Below, in pieces: positions 1-8,684 of a DNA stretch of 64,000 nucleotides. The stretch covers positions 120,518 to 184,517 of the forward strand of contig JAFYER010000002.1 in NCBI GenBank assembly GCA_017544165.1, written 5' to 3'. The notes under the pieces are model-generated. The model saw only the letters and a program-made list of their open reading frames with translations. It did no database searches and was not told the origin of the DNA. How positions within the stretch are numbered: position 1 is the stretch's first letter; the number at the start of each line of letters is the position of its first letter. This stretch comes from Bacilli bacterium. GTDB lineage: Bacteria; Bacillota_I; Bacilli_A; RF39; UBA660. The position numbers and the translations under genes were made by a program.

Positions 1-287
1 ATATTTTCACCACGAAGGGTTACTTTAGCTCCGATTGATTGACCTTCTCTTAAATGAAAGCCAGCAATTGATTTACGAGCCTTAGTTACAACTGGTTTTT
101 GACCAGCAATCAAAGTAAGATCTTTAACAGCTGCTTCCATGAATTTAGAATCATGTGCGCCATCACCAACACCCATATTGATAACGATTTTCTCAATTCT
201 AGGTACTTGCATTACAGTTGTGTAATGATATTCGTCCATTAAAGTCTTAATAATTTCTTTATTATATAGTTCTTTAAAATTACTCAT
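1..287 (-). CDS. rplE: Ribosomal protein uL5 (partial, cut by window edge)
   Basis: N-terminal about 95 residues of large-subunit protein L5, which binds 5S rRNA in the central protuberance. The translation from ATG at 287 reads [13 protein letters not shown] and contains the family signature [15 protein letters not shown]. The gene runs off the left edge, so the C-terminus is missing. It is the most distal gene seen of the S10 ribosomal operon and starts 7 bp after the rplX stop codon, with a weak GGTG ribosome-binding site. Confidence 0.95.
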   Translation of the reverse strand, partial: MSNFKELYNKEIIKTLMDEYHYTTVMQVPRIEKIVINMGVGDGAHDSKFMEAAVKDLTLIAGQKPVVTKARKSIAGFHLREGQSIGAKVTLRGEN

Positions 288-294
288 AATTCAC

Positions 295-588
295 CTACTT
301 TGATTCTTTCTTAGAAGCTGTTTTCTTTTCTGTTTTTACTTCTTTTGTCTTAGCTTCTTTTACTTTTTTGTCACCAATTACTTTGACATTTGATACATGA
401 ATAGGTGCTTCAATATCAATAATTCCGCCTTTTTCTTCAGTAGTACGAGGTTTTGAATGCTTTTTAACAATGTTTATACCTTCGACTACTACGCGGTTTT
501 GAAGCTTCATGGTTTTAATTACTTTGCCTTCTTTGCCTTTATCTTTTCCAGCAAGAATTTTAACATTATCTCCAACTCTAACCTTCAT
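295..588 (-). CDS. rplX: Ribosomal protein uL24
   Basis: L24 is an assembly initiator that binds the 5' domain of 23S rRNA. The N-terminus MKVRVGDNVKILAGKDKGKE is the KOW motif, and GINIVKKHSKP follows as usual. At 97 residues it is of normal length, but the last 25 residues are a lysine/glutamate-rich tail of low complexity. It sits between rplN and rplE in the standard order, 8 bp after the rplN stop. Confidence 0.97.
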   Translation of the reverse strand: MKVRVGDNVKILAGKDKGKEGKVIKTMKLQNRVVVEGINIVKKHSKPRTTEEKGGIIDIEAPIHVSNVKVIGDKKVKEAKTKEVKTEKKTASKKESK

Positions 589-596
589 ATATCCTC

Positions 597-965
597 CTAT
601 AAAACCTCAGGTGCTAAAGAAACAATCTTCATGTAATCTTTTTCACGAAGTTCTCTAGCAACTGGACCTAGTACACGAGTACCAATTGGTGTTTTATCAT
701 CTTTAATAAGGACACAAGCATTATCGCCAAACTTAATGTAACTTCCATCAGAACGTCTAACACCTTCGACAGATCTTACAATAACAGCTTTAACTACTTT
801 GCCTTCTTTAACAGTACCATTAGGAATAGCTTTTTTAACAGTACCTACTACGACATCACCGATATTAGCAGATTTAACTTTACTACCGCCCATTACTCTA
901 ATAACAAGAAGTTCACGAGCGCCACTATTATCAGCAACTTTTAATCTAGATTCTTGCATTACCAT
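597..965 (-). CDS. rplN: Ribosomal protein uL14
   Basis: L14 sits at the subunit interface and contacts 16S rRNA in bridge B5/B8. The 122-residue protein has the same length as the Bacillus protein, which supports the first ATG as the start. Signatures are [19 protein letters not shown] near the N-terminus and [10 protein letters not shown] near the end. The gene follows rpsQ by 10 bp in the S10 operon. Confidence 0.97.
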   Translation of the reverse strand: MVMQESRLKVADNSGARELLVIRVMGGSKVKSANIGDVVVGTVKKAIPNGTVKEGKVVKAVIVRSVEGVRRSDGSYIKFGDNACVLIKDDKTPIGTRVLGPVARELREKDYMKIVSLAPEVL

Positions 966-975
966 AGTTTGCCTC

Positions 976-1233
976 CTATAGAACTACAGCTTTTTCGATG
1001 ACTTTAACTAATTCATAATGTTTAGTTTTTGAAATAGGTTTAGTCATTCTGATTCTAACTGTATCTCCTACTTTTGCTTCATTCTTTTCATCATGAGCAG
1101 CATATTTTTTAGAGTATTTAACTCTTTTTCCATATAATGGATGTTTCTTATGAGTTTCAACTAAAACGGTAATAGTCTTATCAGTTTTATTACTAACAAC
1201 TCTTCCAACTAATTCTTGTTTAGATTCATTCAT
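976..1233 (-). CDS. rpsQ: Ribosomal protein uS17
   Basis: S17 is a primary 16S rRNA-binding protein of the 30S body with an OB fold. The 85-residue translation carries [17 protein letters not shown] and the [11 protein letters not shown] and KKYAAHDE segments diagnostic of the family. Its ATG overlaps the TAA of rpmC by one base (TAATG), which suggests translational coupling. Confidence 0.97.
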   Translation of the reverse strand: MNESKQELVGRVVSNKTDKTITVLVETHKKHPLYGKRVKYSKKYAAHDEKNEAKVGDTVRIRMTKPISKTKHYELVKVIEKAVVL

Positions 1234-1442
1234 TATTTTTCACCATCCATTTCTCTTTCTTTTAATACGGTTTTCATTCTAGCAATTTCTCTACGTAAAA
1301 TGCGAAGTTCAGCAGGTTTTTCTAAAGTTCCTGATGATGCTTGCATTCTTTTTGTGAATAACTCTTCTTTCTTAGCTGTAATTTTCTTTTTTAGATCTTC
1401 ACTAGACATTTTTCTAATTTCACTAATTTCCAAGAGTTTCAC
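1233..1442 (-). CDS. rpmC: Ribosomal protein uL29
   Basis: L29 is a small two-helix protein next to the peptide exit tunnel. The 69 residues include [20 protein letters not shown] and the C-terminal [16 protein letters not shown] helix. The gene overlaps the end of rplP by 20 bp, a tight arrangement seen for this pair in many Firmicutes. Confidence 0.96.
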   Translation of the reverse strand: MKLLEISEIRKMSSEDLKKKITAKKEELFTKRMQASSGTLEKPAELRILRREIARMKTVLKEREMDGEK

Positions 1443-1848
1443 TCTCCTTTGCTACGAATTTTGTTTTAAGTGGTAATTTATGAGAAGCAAGTCTTAATGC
1501 TTCACGAGCTGTTGCTTCGTCAACATCACTTATTTCAAACATAATTTTACCCTTTTTAACTACTGCTACCCATTCTTCTACGTTACCTTTACCTTTACCT
1601 TGACGAGTTTCTAGAGGTTTCTTAGTTCTAGGCATATGAGGGAAAATGTTAATATAAACTTTTCCTCCTCTTTTCATATAACGAGTCATCGCAATACGAG
1701 CAGCTTCAATTTGACGAGCTGATATCCAAGTACCTTCAGTAGCTTGAAGACCATATTCGCCTTGTGTTAAGGTAGTATTTCCTTTTGCTTTACCTTCATA
1801 ACTAAGTCTATGACTTTTACGATACTTAGTTCTCTTTGGCATCAACAT
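1423..1848 (-). CDS. rplP: Ribosomal protein uL16
   Basis: L16 lies at the A-site side of the peptidyl-transferase centre and organises 23S rRNA. The 141-residue protein begins [14 protein letters not shown] and has [20 protein letters not shown], both diagnostic. The loop near residue 80 reads [19 protein letters not shown], somewhat unlike the Bacillus version. It overlaps rpsC by 23 bp and rpmC by 20 bp. Confidence 0.97.
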   Translation of the reverse strand: MLMPKRTKYRKSHRLSYEGKAKGNTTLTQGEYGLQATEGTWISARQIEAARIAMTRYMKRGGKVYINIFPHMPRTKKPLETRQGKGKGNVEEWVAVVKKGKIMFEISDVDEATAREALRLASHKLPLKTKFVAKESETLGN

Positions 1849-2509
1849 TTGAATCTACCTCCTTTTTTACTGTTTTCTTTCTAACAGGTAGGATTTCATC
1901 TTTATAAATCCAAACCTTTACACCGATTTTTCCATATGTAGTATTGGCTTCGCTAGTAGCGTAGTCAACATCTGCTCTAATTGTATGTAAAGGAACTGTT
2001 CCTTCAGTGTAACCTTCAGTACGAGCCATTTCAGCTCCACCAAGTCTTCCGGAAACAGCTGTTTTTATACCTTTAGCTCCAGCTTTCATTGTGTTTCTAA
2101 TAGCTCTTTTTTGAACACTTCTAAATGGTGCTCTATTTTCAATTTGCATTGCGATGCTATCAGCAACTAATTGTGCATTTAAATCTGGATTCTTTTCTTC
2201 AACGATATTGATGTAAACATCTTCTTTAACTAATTTAGATATTTTCTTACGTAATTTTTCAATATCTTCACCACCACGTCCGATAATAACACCAGGTTTA
2301 GCAGTTGTTAAAGTTAGTTCACAACGATCTTTCTTTCTCTCGATGATTACTTTTGATATAGCAGCATCCTTTAAATTCTTTTCAATATATTCACGGATTT
2401 TGATATCCTTTAATAATTTTTGAGAATAATCTTTGTCTGCATACCATCTTGAATCCCAATCTTTATTAACACCGATACGATATCCTATTGGATTAACTTT
2501 TTGTCCCAT
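1826..2509 (-). CDS. rpsC: Ribosomal protein uS3
   Basis: S3 forms part of the mRNA entry channel with S4 and S5. The 227-residue protein starts [13 protein letters not shown], has the KH domain motif [20 protein letters not shown] around residue 75, and the C-terminal domain motif [12 protein letters not shown]. The C-terminal 20 residues are a charged tail. The start overlaps the rplV stop by one base. Confidence 0.97.
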   Translation of the reverse strand: MGQKVNPIGYRIGVNKDWDSRWYADKDYSQKLLKDIKIREYIEKNLKDAAISKVIIERKKDRCELTLTTAKPGVIIGRGGEDIEKLRKKISKLVKEDVYINIVEEKNPDLNAQLVADSIAMQIENRAPFRSVQKRAIRNTMKAGAKGIKTAVSGRLGGAEMARTEGYTEGTVPLHTIRADVDYATSEANTTYGKIGVKVWIYKDEILPVRKKTVKKEVDSNVDAKEN

Positions 2510-2856
2510 TATTCTAAAGCCTCCTTGTTATCAGTTACATATACTACGATATGGCTTGTTCTCTTATCGTGTCTATCAACATTTCCACGAGAAGCGAATT
2601 GAATTCTTTTATAAATAGGTCCAGGATTAATAAAGCATTTACTAATAACTAAGTCTTTTTCTTCAGCTCCATTATTGTTAACAGCGTTAGCAACAGCGGA
2701 ATTTAAAACCTTTAGAATAAGACCACTAGCTTTAGTATTAGTGTTTTCTAGAATGCCTCTTGCAGCATCAACACTTTTACCTCTGATTAAATCCATTGTC
2801 ATTCTTGCAAGACGAGGTTTAATCATAGCAGTTTTATGAATTGCATATGTTTCCAT
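2509..2856 (-). CDS. rplV: Ribosomal protein uL22
   Basis: L22 lines the nascent-chain exit tunnel; its beta-hairpin is a macrolide-resistance site. The 115-residue translation has [18 protein letters not shown] and the hairpin and tail [20 protein letters not shown]. It lies 8 bp downstream of rpsS in the S10 operon. Confidence 0.96.
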   Translation of the reverse strand: METYAIHKTAMIKPRLARMTMDLIRGKSVDAARGILENTNTKASGLILKVLNSAVANAVNNNGAEEKDLVISKCFINPGPIYKRIQFASRGNVDRHDKRTSHIVVYVTDNKEALE

Positions 2857-2864
2857 GTTTCCTC

Positions 2865-3128
2865 CTATTTATTTCCAGCATGACCAGTAAATTTACGAGT
2901 TTGTGAAAATTCGCCTAATTTATGACCAACCATTTCTTCAGTTATATAAACTGGAATAAAGTCTTTACCATTATGAACTGCAAGAGTATGTCCTACAAAT
3001 TCTGGATAAATAGTACTTCTTCTTGACCAAGTTTTAATAACTGTCTTTTTATTTTCTTCGTTCATTTTATTTACTTTTTTAAGAAGACTTTCTTCAACAA
3101 AAGCACCTTTTTTTAAACTTCTTGCCAT
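2865..3128 (-). CDS. rpsS: Ribosomal protein uS19
   Basis: S19 binds 16S rRNA in the 30S head with S13. The 87-residue protein starts [19 protein letters not shown] and has the signature [20 protein letters not shown]. The C-terminus is [14 protein letters not shown], slightly shorter than in Bacillus. It is 8 bp downstream of rplB with a clear AGGAGG-type ribosome-binding site. Confidence 0.97.
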   Translation of the reverse strand: MARSLKKGAFVEESLLKKVNKMNEENKKTVIKTWSRRSTIYPEFVGHTLAVHNGKDFIPVYITEEMVGHKLGEFSQTRKFTGHAGNK

Positions 3129-3136
3129 ATATCCTC

Positions 3137-3967
3137 CTATTTTGACTTCCTACTAATGATTAGCTTACTAGAAGCTTTCTTAGGTTTACGTGTCTTATGA
3201 CCAAGTGCAGGTTTACCCCAAGGTGTCATTGGACTCTTACGTCCGATTGGAGCACGACCTTCACCACCACCATGAGGGTGATCGTTAGGGTTCATAACAG
3301 AACCTCTATTTGTTGGTCTAATACCCATATGTCTTTTTCTTCCGGCTTTACCTAAGTTAACAAGATTAATATCTTCATTACCAACAACACCGATTGTTGC
3401 ATAGCATACGCCTAATACTTTTCTTGTTTCACCAGATTGAAGTCTTAGAAGAACATATTTACCTTCACGGCCTAGAATTTGAGCAGAAGTTCCAGCACTA
3501 CGACATAGTTCTGCACCCTTACCAGGACGAAGTTCAATACAGTGAACAACTGTACCTACAGGTATGTTTTGAAGTGGTAGAGCATTACCAATTTTAATAT
3601 CAGCATTCTCACCATTTTCAATTATTGCACCAACAGTTAAATCTTTTGGAGCAATGATATATCTTTTTTCACCATCGCGATAATTAATTAACGCAATGTT
3701 TGCTGTTCTATTTGGATCATATTCGATTGAAGCAACTTTACCAGTAACACCAAATTTATTTCTTTTGAAATCAATAACACGGTATTTTTGTTTATTGCCA
3801 CCGCCGATATGACGAACAGTCATTCTTCCTTGGTTATTTCTTCCACCAGTTTTTTTCTTAGTTTGTAATAAACTTTTTGTTGGCTTATTTGTAGTAAGTT
3901 CTTCATTAACTAATGTAGACATTCCTCTTTGACCATTTGTAACTGGTTTGTAATGTTTAATTGCCAT
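3137..3967 (-). CDS. rplB: Ribosomal protein uL2
   Basis: L2 is required for subunit joining and peptidyl-transferase activity. The 276-residue protein matches family length. Signatures are [39 protein letters not shown] and the C-terminal [19 protein letters not shown], which includes the conserved histidine of the peptidyl-transferase centre. It has an AGGAGG ribosome-binding site and follows rplW by 15 bp. Confidence 0.98.
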   Translation of the reverse strand: MAIKHYKPVTNGQRGMSTLVNEELTTNKPTKSLLQTKKKTGGRNNQGRMTVRHIGGGNKQKYRVIDFKRNKFGVTGKVASIEYDPNRTANIALINYRDGEKRYIIAPKDLTVGAIIENGENADIKIGNALPLQNIPVGTVVHCIELRPGKGAELCRSAGTSAQILGREGKYVLLRLQSGETRKVLGVCYATIGVVGNEDINLVNLGKAGRKRHMGIRPTNRGSVMNPNDHPHGGGEGRAPIGRKSPMTPWGKPALGHKTRKPKKASSKLIISRKSK

Positions 3968-3982
3968 TTGTAATCCTCCTTA

Positions 3983-4258
3983 CTACATTTCTATAGAAGA
4001 ACCATCTTTTAAAGTAACAATTGCTTTTTTATAAGTTTTAGTTCTTCCAGAGTATTTTCCAACTCTTCTTTTCTTAGATTTAGTATTTAATGTATTAACA
4101 CTTGCTACTGAAACGTTGAAAGCTTCTTCGATAGCTTTTTTAATTTCGTCTTTAGTAGCAGTATCAACTACTTTAAATGTATAAACGTTATTTTGTCTAT
4201 TAGCCATAGACTTTTCAGTAATAACTGGTGCAATAATAATATCACTATAATGTTTCAT
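3983..4258 (-). CDS. rplW: Ribosomal protein uL23
   Basis: L23 sits at the tunnel exit and is the docking site for trigger factor and SRP. The 91-residue protein has IIAPVITEKSMA at the N-terminus and KDEIKKAIEEAFNVSVASVN in the middle. Its ATG overlaps the rplD stop by one base. Confidence 0.96.
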   Translation of the reverse strand: MKHYSDIIIAPVITEKSMANRQNNVYTFKVVDTATKDEIKKAIEEAFNVSVASVNTLNTKSKKRRVGKYSGRTKTYKKAIVTLKDGSSIEM

Positions 4259-4881
4259 TATTTAAGCACCTCCTCAATTTGTTTTAAACTTGCTTCATCA
4301 ACTACTAGAACATCTGCATTGACAACATCAAATACGTTTAATTCATCTGCAAATAACACTAATACATTGTCAAGATTTCTTGTAGCCATGTATAAATTTT
4401 CAGCATCTTCGTTTGCTACGAATAAGATTTTACCTTCTAAAGATAAATCCTTTAATAATTTATTAGCATCCTTTGTCTTAAGAGAATCTAATACGAGATT
4501 TTCTAATACAACTAAGTTTTTAGATGCAACTTTTTCACTTAATGCACTCTTAAGTGCTAATACTCTTTCTTTTCTATTAATTTTGAAACCGTAATCGCGA
4601 GGGTTTACACCACCAGCAACTGCGCCACCACGCCATTGAGTTGAACGTGTTGATCCTTGTCTAGCACGGCCAGTCCCTTTTTGCTTCCAAGGTTTTCTTC
4701 CTCCACCAGAAACTTCGCTTCTAGTTTTAGTTTTAGCTGTACCTTGTCTTGAAGCATCAAGTTGTAATCTAATTGCCTTTTTCATGCTAGCAGCATTTGC
4801 TTCAACGTTCCAAACGCTATCTGCTAAAGTGATGTCTTTAACTTTTTCGCCTTTTAGGTTTTTAATTGCTATTTTTGTCAT
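4258..4881 (-). CDS. rplD: Ribosomal protein uL4
   Basis: L4 reaches into the exit tunnel with an extended loop and in some bacteria represses its own S10 operon. The 207-residue protein contains the loop motif GGGRKPWKQKGTGRARQGS around residue 65. The leader hairpin upstream of rpsJ is a plausible regulatory target for L4, but this is inferred, not seen. Confidence 0.96.
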   Translation of the reverse strand: MTKIAIKNLKGEKVKDITLADSVWNVEANAASMKKAIRLQLDASRQGTAKTKTRSEVSGGGRKPWKQKGTGRARQGSTRSTQWRGGAVAGGVNPRDYGFKINRKERVLALKSALSEKVASKNLVVLENLVLDSLKTKDANKLLKDLSLEGKILFVANEDAENLYMATRNLDNVLVLFADELNVFDVVNADVLVVDEASLKQIEEVLK

Positions 4882-4899
4882 TTTAAATCCTTTCTAAGA

Positions 4900-5703
4900 C
4901 TACTTGTCTTCCTCTTCTTTAGCATCTTCATTAGTATTTTCTTCTTCAGTAGTTTCTTCTACTGTTTCTTCTGCTGGAGCTTCCTCTACAGTTACTTCTT
5001 CAGTAGCAACTTCTTCTACTACTTCATCAACAACTGTTTCAGCATCCTCATATTCCATAAGTTCTTCAGCTTTTCTAGGTTTTTCACCTTTAACTGCAGT
5101 TTTAATTAATACTAATGAATTTCTTACGCCAGGAACATTACCGCTAATTAACATATAATTTTCAGCTGGGTTAACTTCTATTACTTCAAGATTTTGAATA
5201 GTAACAGTTTCTACACCCATATGACCTGGTAAATTTTTACCCTTTAATACTCTTTTTGGAAGCATTGTTCCAAGTGAACCCGGTCTTCTATGATAGTGAG
5301 AACCATGTCCCATAGGTCCTCTTGATTGATTGTGTCTTTTAATAACACCTTGAAAACCTTTACCTTTAGTAGTACCAGTAACGTCTACTACTTCACCGCT
5401 AGCAAATACATCTACACTAACAGCATCTCCAACATTATAAGAGCCTTCATAATCTCTTATTTCTTTTAAGAAGCGCTTAGGAGTAGTGTTTGCTTTTTTT
5501 GCATTGCCAATTTCAGCTCTAGTTGCATTTTTTTCTTTCTTTTCAAATACGCCAAGTTGAATAGCGTTATAACCATTCTTTTCAGTGGTTTTAACTTGCA
5601 TTACTACGTTTGGTTCAACTTCTACTACTGTAACAGGAATAAGTTTACCATCTTTAGTAAATACTTGAGTCATTCCAACTTTGCGCCCTAAGATTCCTTT
5701 CAT
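4900..5703 (-). CDS. rplC: Ribosomal protein uL3 with a long acidic C-terminal tail
   Basis: L3 binds the 3' end of 23S rRNA near the peptidyl-transferase centre. The core (residues 1 to about 210) is typical, with [15 protein letters not shown] at the start and [20 protein letters not shown] in the loop. The protein is 267 residues, while most bacterial L3 are about 210. The extra 55 residues at the C-terminus are almost only E, V, T, A and D (for example [19 protein letters not shown]), expected to be disordered and strongly negative, which is unusual for a ribosomal protein. Confidence 0.97.
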   Translation of the reverse strand: MKGILGRKVGMTQVFTKDGKLIPVTVVEVEPNVVMQVKTTEKNGYNAIQLGVFEKKEKNATRAEIGNAKKANTTPKRFLKEIRDYEGSYNVGDAVSVDVFASGEVVDVTGTTKGKGFQGVIKRHNQSRGPMGHGSHYHRRPGSLGTMLPKRVLKGKNLPGHMGVETVTIQNLEVIEVNPAENYMLISGNVPGVRNSLVLIKTAVKGEKPRKAEELMEYEDAETVVDEVVEEVATEEVTVEEAPAEETVEETTEEENTNEDAKEEEDK

Positions 5704-5725
5704 TTTAATTTTCCTTTCTTTCTAA

Positions 5726-6034
5726 TTATAATTTTATGTTGATATCAACGCCACTTGGTAAATCTAAATGAGCAAGAGCATCAACCGTCTCTTTACTTGG
5801 GTTTTTAATATCGATAAGTCTCTTGTGAGTTCTTCTTTCGAATTGTTCACGAGCATCCTTATATTTGTGTACAGCTCTAAGTACAGTAAATTTTTCAATT
5901 TCTGTAGGAAGAGGTACAGGTCCAGATATTTCTCCCCCAGTTCTCTTTACAGTTTCACATATTTTTCCAGCAGCTACATCAAGTGCTCTATGATCATATG
6001 CTTTTAATGTAATACGAACTTGTCCTTTTGACAT
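5726..6034 (-). CDS. rpsJ: Ribosomal protein uS10 / transcription factor NusE
   Basis: S10 is a 30S head protein that also acts as NusE by binding NusB and NusG. The 102-residue protein has [18 protein letters not shown] and the signature [19 protein letters not shown]. It is the first gene of the S10 operon, preceded by GGAGACG as ribosome-binding site and by a structured 130-nt leader. Confidence 0.97.
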   Translation of the reverse strand: MSKGQVRITLKAYDHRALDVAAGKICETVKRTGGEISGPVPLPTEIEKFTVLRAVHKYKDAREQFERRTHKRLIDIKNPSKETVDALAHLDLPSGVDINIKL

Positions 6035-6167
6035 TATTACACGTCTCCTTTCGCCTATATCTAGTATAGACTTGCTCGACGCAAATTACCTGAAACGTAT
6101 AAGCAATATTACCAACTTTGCCAAGCGTATCAGCAACCTCGCGTGTCTTTGCAGTCATACACTCACC
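6035..6167 (-). promoter_or_regulatory. Structured 5' leader of the S10 operon
   Basis: The untranslated leader before rpsJ can fold into one long interrupted hairpin. The outer ends GACUGC (6156-6151) and GCAAGUC (6075-6069) pair; inside, CGCGAG pairs with UUUGCG, CUGAUACG with CGUUUCAG and GCAA with UUGC. A short palindrome TATACTAGATATA follows before the ribosome-binding site. The segment is visibly richer in GC than nearby non-coding DNA. S10 leaders regulated by L4 are known in other bacteria; that this one works the same way is inference. Confidence 0.6.
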
Positions 6168-6197
6168 ATATTATCATAAAAGATATGCGAAAATCAA
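6168..6197 (-). promoter_or_regulatory. Promoter of the S10 operon
   Basis: On the minus strand TTGATT (6197-6192) is followed after 18 bp by TAATAT (6173-6168); GATAAT in the same stretch gives 16 bp. It lies between the gpmI terminator and the S10 leader and is the only good housekeeping-type promoter before rpsJ. Confidence 0.6.
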
Positions 6198-6210
6198 GCA
6201 TAAAATCACA

Positions 6211-6234
6211 AAAAAACTGGATTTTCTCCAGTTA
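6211..6234 (-). terminator. Terminator of gpmI
   Basis: ACTGGA, loop GAAAA, TCCAGT followed by seven T on the minus strand. The stem starts at the stop codon of gpmI and separates it from the S10 promoter. Confidence 0.85.
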
Positions 6235-7725
6235 TTCTTCAATTAATGATTCACTTGTCATCTGACTAGGTATGGCAATATCCATATAATCAAGAATTGT
6301 CGGTGCAACATTTGTTAAATCGCCATCATCTCTAAGCTTTACCTTTTGATCACTAATAATGAATGGAACTTTAGCAAGAGAGTGGGTTGTACATATGCTT
6401 CCATCATCATTAATCATCGTATCGCAATTGCCATGATCTGCCATCAATATAATTGTATAAAAATTATCTTCAGCAGATTCTATTAATTTGCCTAAACAGA
6501 CATCTACTGCCATGCACGCTTTAGTCGCAGCATCCATATCACCGGTATGGCCAACCATGTCGGGATTAGCAAAATTAACAAAGATAAAATCATAATCTTT
6601 TTCCATACATTCAATTACTTTTCGACATACAGCAACACAGCTCATCTCCGGTTTTAAATCATAGGTGGCTACCTGCGGTGATTCAATATGAAATTTATCG
6701 CATCCTTCGACTTTACCATTAAATCCGCCATCAAAGAAATATGTTACATGAGGATATTTTTCGCTTTCTGCTACCCTAGCTTGTTTTAAACCTAATTTAG
6801 AAAAATAAATACCAAGAGGATTATCAACAACTTCTTCAGGGATAAAAGCATTTGTTTTTATAGCTTTATCAATAGGAAATAGTGTGTATACTGGTAAATT
6901 AGTGTATCCTCTAGTTGCAAATCCTTCGAATTTTGAACCGTTGACAAGAGCATCCAAAAATTGTTTTGCTCTATCAGCTCGATAATTTATCCATATAACT
7001 GAGTCGCCCTCTTGAATAATGCCATCATCAGCACATACTAAAGGTTTTATAAATTCATCAGTAGTATTATTTGCATAACTATCTTCAATGGCCTTTTTGA
7101 TATCAATTATATGTTTACCAATTCCTTTAGCAACAACATCGTAAAATACTTTAGTTCTATCATATTTGTTATCACGATCCATAGCATAAAATCTACCACA
7201 TAAGGTTGCTATTTTACCAACACCATGTTTTTTAATTAAATCTTCGATTGTTTTAACATAATTATAAGAAACATCAACAGCAGTATCTCTTCCATCAGTA
7301 ATTAAATGAAAATAAATCTTATTAAAACCCCGACTAACTAATAATTCATACATTTGAATAAAATGCGTAATACTAGCATGAATATTGCCATCACTACAAA
7401 GACCTACTAAATGAACTCTTTTATTAGGATTACTTACTAGTTCACTAAAAGCAGGTGAACTATCAGGACTATTAAAAAAGTCCGAAATCTTATCCATATT
7501 GGATTTAATAAGACGGCCTGCCCCAATTGTCATATGGCCTACCTCGCTATTACCCATTTGTCCTTTTAAAAGCCCAACTCTTTCTTCCGATGCATAAAGG
7601 GTTGTATGGGGATACTTATTCCAAAAGCCCTCGAAATTGTGCATATTAGCAGCCTTTACAGCATTGCCTTTTACTTCATCACGAATACCAAAGCCATCAA
7701 ATATTATTGTTAATATCTTTTTCAT
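6232..7725 (-). CDS. gpmI: 2,3-bisphosphoglycerate-independent phosphoglycerate mutase
   Basis: Interconverts 3- and 2-phosphoglycerate in glycolysis and gluconeogenesis with two metal ions, usually manganese. The 497-residue protein is slightly shorter than the usual 510. It opens with the metal-binding IFDGFGI (Asp at about residue 9), has the phosphoserine loop GQMGNSEVGHMTIGAGR with the catalytic serine around residue 60, and the C-terminal metal motifs MADHGNCD and TTHSLAKVP. It has its own promoter and terminator. The manganese-dependent family is pH-sensitive in spore formers, which fits this organism; this link is inference. Confidence 0.97.
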   Translation of the reverse strand: MKKILTIIFDGFGIRDEVKGNAVKAANMHNFEGFWNKYPHTTLYASEERVGLLKGQMGNSEVGHMTIGAGRLIKSNMDKISDFFNSPDSSPAFSELVSNPNKRVHLVGLCSDGNIHASITHFIQMYELLVSRGFNKIYFHLITDGRDTAVDVSYNYVKTIEDLIKKHGVGKIATLCGRFYAMDRDNKYDRTKVFYDVVAKGIGKHIIDIKKAIEDSYANNTTDEFIKPLVCADDGIIQEGDSVIWINYRADRAKQFLDALVNGSKFEGFATRGYTNLPVYTLFPIDKAIKTNAFIPEEVVDNPLGIYFSKLGLKQARVAESEKYPHVTYFFDGGFNGKVEGCDKFHIESPQVATYDLKPEMSCVAVCRKVIECMEKDYDFIFVNFANPDMVGHTGDMDAATKACMAVDVCLGKLIESAEDNFYTIILMADHGNCDTMINDDGSICTTHSLAKVPFIISDQKVKLRDDGDLTNVAPTILDYMDIAIPSQMTSESLIEE

Positions 7726-7748
7726 ATGATCACTCTCTTATCATACCA

Positions 7749-7777
7749 ATGATAACATAATCACATCAAAAACTCAA
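7749..7777 (-). promoter_or_regulatory. Promoter of gpmI
   Basis: On the minus strand TTGAGT (7777-7772) and TATCAT (7754-7749) are separated by 17 bp, placed just upstream of gpmI and downstream of the spo0A terminator. Confidence 0.65.
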
Positions 7778-7782
7778 ACATT

Positions 7783-7812
7783 AAAAAATGTGCTTATTAT
7801 TTCAAAGCACAT
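7783..7812 (-). terminator. Terminator of spo0A
   Basis: ATGTGCTT, loop TGAAATAAT, AAGCACAT followed by six T on the minus strand. The upstream arm is inside the last codons of spo0A. Confidence 0.8.
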
Positions 7813-8552
7813 CTTGTTAGCTTAATACGATCAGCAATAGTTGACAAGAATTCTGAATTAGTAGGTTTTGCTTTATCACAGCTGACACTAAAACCGAAAA
7901 GCTCTTCCATTAAAGCTAAGTCTCCTCTTATCCAGCTTACTTCAATTGCGTGTCTTATTGCTCTTTCAACTCGCGAGGGAGTTGTATCATATTTATATGC
8001 TATCTGAGGATATATCTCCTTAGTTATAAATGACAAATTGTCATTGTTATAAATCATTATTATTCCATCTCTAATATATTTATAACCCCTAATATGCGAG
8101 GGTATACCTAAATTATGCAGAATATCACTTATTTCTAAATCAATATTTTCATTTTTTCTTGGATTCGTTGTCTTAGTTGTAAATAAATCTTTAATTCGTT
8201 TTTCTAATGCTAAAATACTAAATGGTTTCAAGATATAATACGAAACACTATAGTTTGAACATCGGTTGATTACTATTTCATCCTTATAATTCGATAGGAC
8301 TATAATCTTCTTGTTAATGTTTCTTTCTTTTAGTTCGGATAGGAATGTTAGTCCATCAATTCCTGGGATTAAAATATCCATTATTATTAAGTCAATTTCC
8401 CCTTGATGGTTTACAACGTAGTTTAATGCCGCATCACCGCTTGTAAAAACAGCTGTTATCTTAACACTTTCACTACTTGCAAAATGAGATTTTAAGTTGT
8501 TTATTACCATACTGCTGTCATCAATAATTACTGCTTTAATAACTTTGTTCAT
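7797..8552 (-). CDS. spo0A: Sporulation master regulator Spo0A
   Basis: Response regulator that, once phosphorylated, commits the cell to sporulation. The receiver domain (residues 1 to about 125) has the acidic pair D11-D12, phosphoacceptor D59 in IIMDILIPG, S87 and K109. The C-terminal Spo0A domain (about 138 to 251) carries the recognition helix SRVERAIRHAIEVSW at about 193-207, almost identical to Bacillus. Length 251 is close to the Bacillus 267. The gene is monocistronic between pgk and gpmI, an unusual place. A 0A box abuts its promoter, pointing to autoregulation. Confidence 0.97.
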   Translation of the reverse strand: MNKVIKAVIIDDSSMVINNLKSHFASSESVKITAVFTSGDAALNYVVNHQGEIDLIIMDILIPGIDGLTFLSELKERNINKKIIVLSNYKDEIVINRCSNYSVSYYILKPFSILALEKRIKDLFTTKTTNPRKNENIDLEISDILHNLGIPSHIRGYKYIRDGIIMIYNNDNLSFITKEIYPQIAYKYDTTPSRVERAIRHAIEVSWIRGDLALMEELFGFSVSCDKAKPTNSEFLSTIADRIKLTRCALK

Positions 8553-8639
8553 AGTTCAAAAGTCTCTCTTTCCTAAAAACAAACTAAGCACGTAATTAAA
8601 TTATAAATTATATATTTTTAAAAATCTATTAAAATAGAT

Positions 8640-8675
8640 GTATAATCGTGTCTAATAATGTAAATCAATGTCGAA
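8640..8675 (-). promoter_or_regulatory. spo0A promoter with an adjoining 0A box
   Basis: On the minus strand TTCGACA (8675-8669), the Spo0A binding heptamer, directly abuts TTGATT (8668-8663), followed after 17 bp by TTATAC (8645-8640). The match of the heptamer to the known 0A box is exact. Spo0A-P binding here would place it next to the -35 element; activation or repression cannot be told from sequence. Confidence 0.65.
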
Positions 8676-8684
8676 AATAAAAGA

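Noticed and set aside
4904..5158. Serine-rich open frame on the plus strand
   Set aside because: Exact antisense of the acidic L3 tail; Glu codons read backwards give Ser. No ribosome-binding site or conserved motif.
5950..5965. Third parS site in rpsJ (AGTTTCACATAT)
   Set aside because: Only one half of the palindrome is present.
5992..6157. Possible small leader ORF (MTAKTREVADTLGK...) in the S10 leader
   Set aside because: Open for about 55 codons into rpsJ, but its ATG is only a few bases after the expected transcript start, and the paired arms explain the sequence better as RNA structure.
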